A stretch of 64,000 nt of DNA from an uncultured Bacteroides sp. (GTDB lineage: Bacteria; Bacteroidota; Bacteroidia; Bacteroidales; Bacteroidaceae). Numbering within the stretch: position 1 is the first letter of the stretch; each line of letters starts with the position of its first letter. A program made the position numbers and the translations under genes. The notes under the pieces were generated by a model. That model ran no database searches. It saw nothing but the letters and a program-made list of their open reading frames with translations, and was not told where the DNA came from. The stretch spans positions 15,975-79,974 of the forward strand of contig CAJKXC010000007.1 of NCBI GenBank assembly GCA_905203765.1, read 5' to 3'. Shown piece after piece: positions 63,752-64,000 of this stretch.

Positions 63752-63946
63752 ATGTCAACAGCAGCCTCCCCCTCTGCGGCATTTGCCGATACAAAACCGC
63801 ACTACGACATACTCGACGGACTACGTGGAGTAGCGGCTATCATGGTAGTATGTTTCCACTTATTCGAAGCCTATGCCACCAGCCACATAGACCAACAAAT
63901 CAACCACGGCTATCTGGCAGTCGATTTCTTCTTCATCCTTTCGGGT
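63752..63946 (+). pseudogene. Acyltransferase 3-family gene, interrupted after 65 codons
   Basis: The first 65 residues (YDILDGLRGVAAIMVVCFHL and later LAVDFFFILSG) are the start of an acyltransferase 3 (OafA-like) membrane O-acyltransferase: RGxAAxMVxxFH holds the catalytic His. After FFFILSG, where the family continues with Phe and a TM helix, the frame changes to CTVLTLVDWINV* and stops at 63985. The break coincides with TGTACTGTCC, which looks like an insertion sequence terminus. The rest of the gene, if present, lies beyond the window. Confidence 0.65.
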
Positions 63947-64000
63947 TGTACTGTCCTGACTTTAGTTGACTGGATTAATGTTTAGTCCTATAGGACATTG
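63947..64000 (+). mobile_element. Probable left end of an insertion sequence (cut by window edge)
   Basis: From 63947 the sequence starts TGTACTGTCCTGACTTTAG, with the TG terminal pair and a form like the ends of IS3- or IS481-type elements of Bacteroidetes. It directly follows the point where the acyltransferase frame is lost. The transposase, right end and target duplication lie outside the window, so family and even identity are provisional. Confidence 0.5.

Overview
This window looks like a chromosomal segment of a gut Bacteroides (Bacteroidota). Three things point there: the repeated promoter form TAnnTTTG (-7), often with TTTG about 18-23 bases upstream; weak or absent Shine-Dalgarno sites; and the gene content (DUF5686 and Oar-type outer-membrane proteins, a BACON lipoprotein, DUF4492-cydAB, class III fructose bisphosphatase, a DUF6377 regulator, a DUF1080/Gfo-Idh-MocA operon). 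I cannot fix the species from sequence alone.

Layout. 1-8.2 kb: end of an M16 peptidase, a TRIC-type channel, a WecB-like protein with altered catalytic residues, and a four-gene run (DUF5686, rarA, hydroxyacid dehydrogenase, EEP-family protein). 8.4-15.4 kb: a minus-strand BACON/OB lipoprotein with an Oar-like TonB receptor, and ettA. 15.7-22.2 kb: hybrid histidine kinase, tRNA-Lys(TTT), small HMA-like protein, DUF3943 protein, short-chain dehydrogenase and a VapC-type toxin with its antitoxin. 22.4-29.7 kb: potABCD polyamine importer, MATE pump, OmpA-like lipoprotein, mtgA. 29.8-32.8 kb: DUF4492-cydA-cydB (minus strand). 33.0-39.8 kb: TolC/MacA/MacB-type tripartite efflux followed by a LytS/LytTR pair. 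39.9-47.8 kb: a probable small RNA, a DUF6377 membrane regulator and a five-gene 3-keto-glycoside operon. 48.6-53.3 kb: DUF2776 membrane protein and the oxidative pentose phosphate genes gnd-zwf-pgl. 53.5-64 kb: DAACS symporter, gmd-fcl (GDP-fucose), an acyl-CoA synthetase-like ligase, a 16-residue-repeat surface protein, class III FBPase, an AspT/YidE-type transporter, and an acyltransferase apparently cut by an insertion element at the right edge.

The most unusual signal is between genes. At least four intergenic regions (8155-8308, 18715-18824, 34431-34540, 48113-48244), and probably a fifth (13485-13550), carry short tandem arrays with the same 22-base period but largely different sequences. 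Several units are near-perfect dyads, and in one array interchangeable half-sites are shuffled. All lie at the 3' side of a gene. Other notable items are a promoter-to-terminator small RNA candidate (about 39922-40031), the extra lectin-like/PHP-like gene ending the 3-keto-glycoside operon, a PotA with a duplicated C-terminal domain, and a PotD anchored at both ends.
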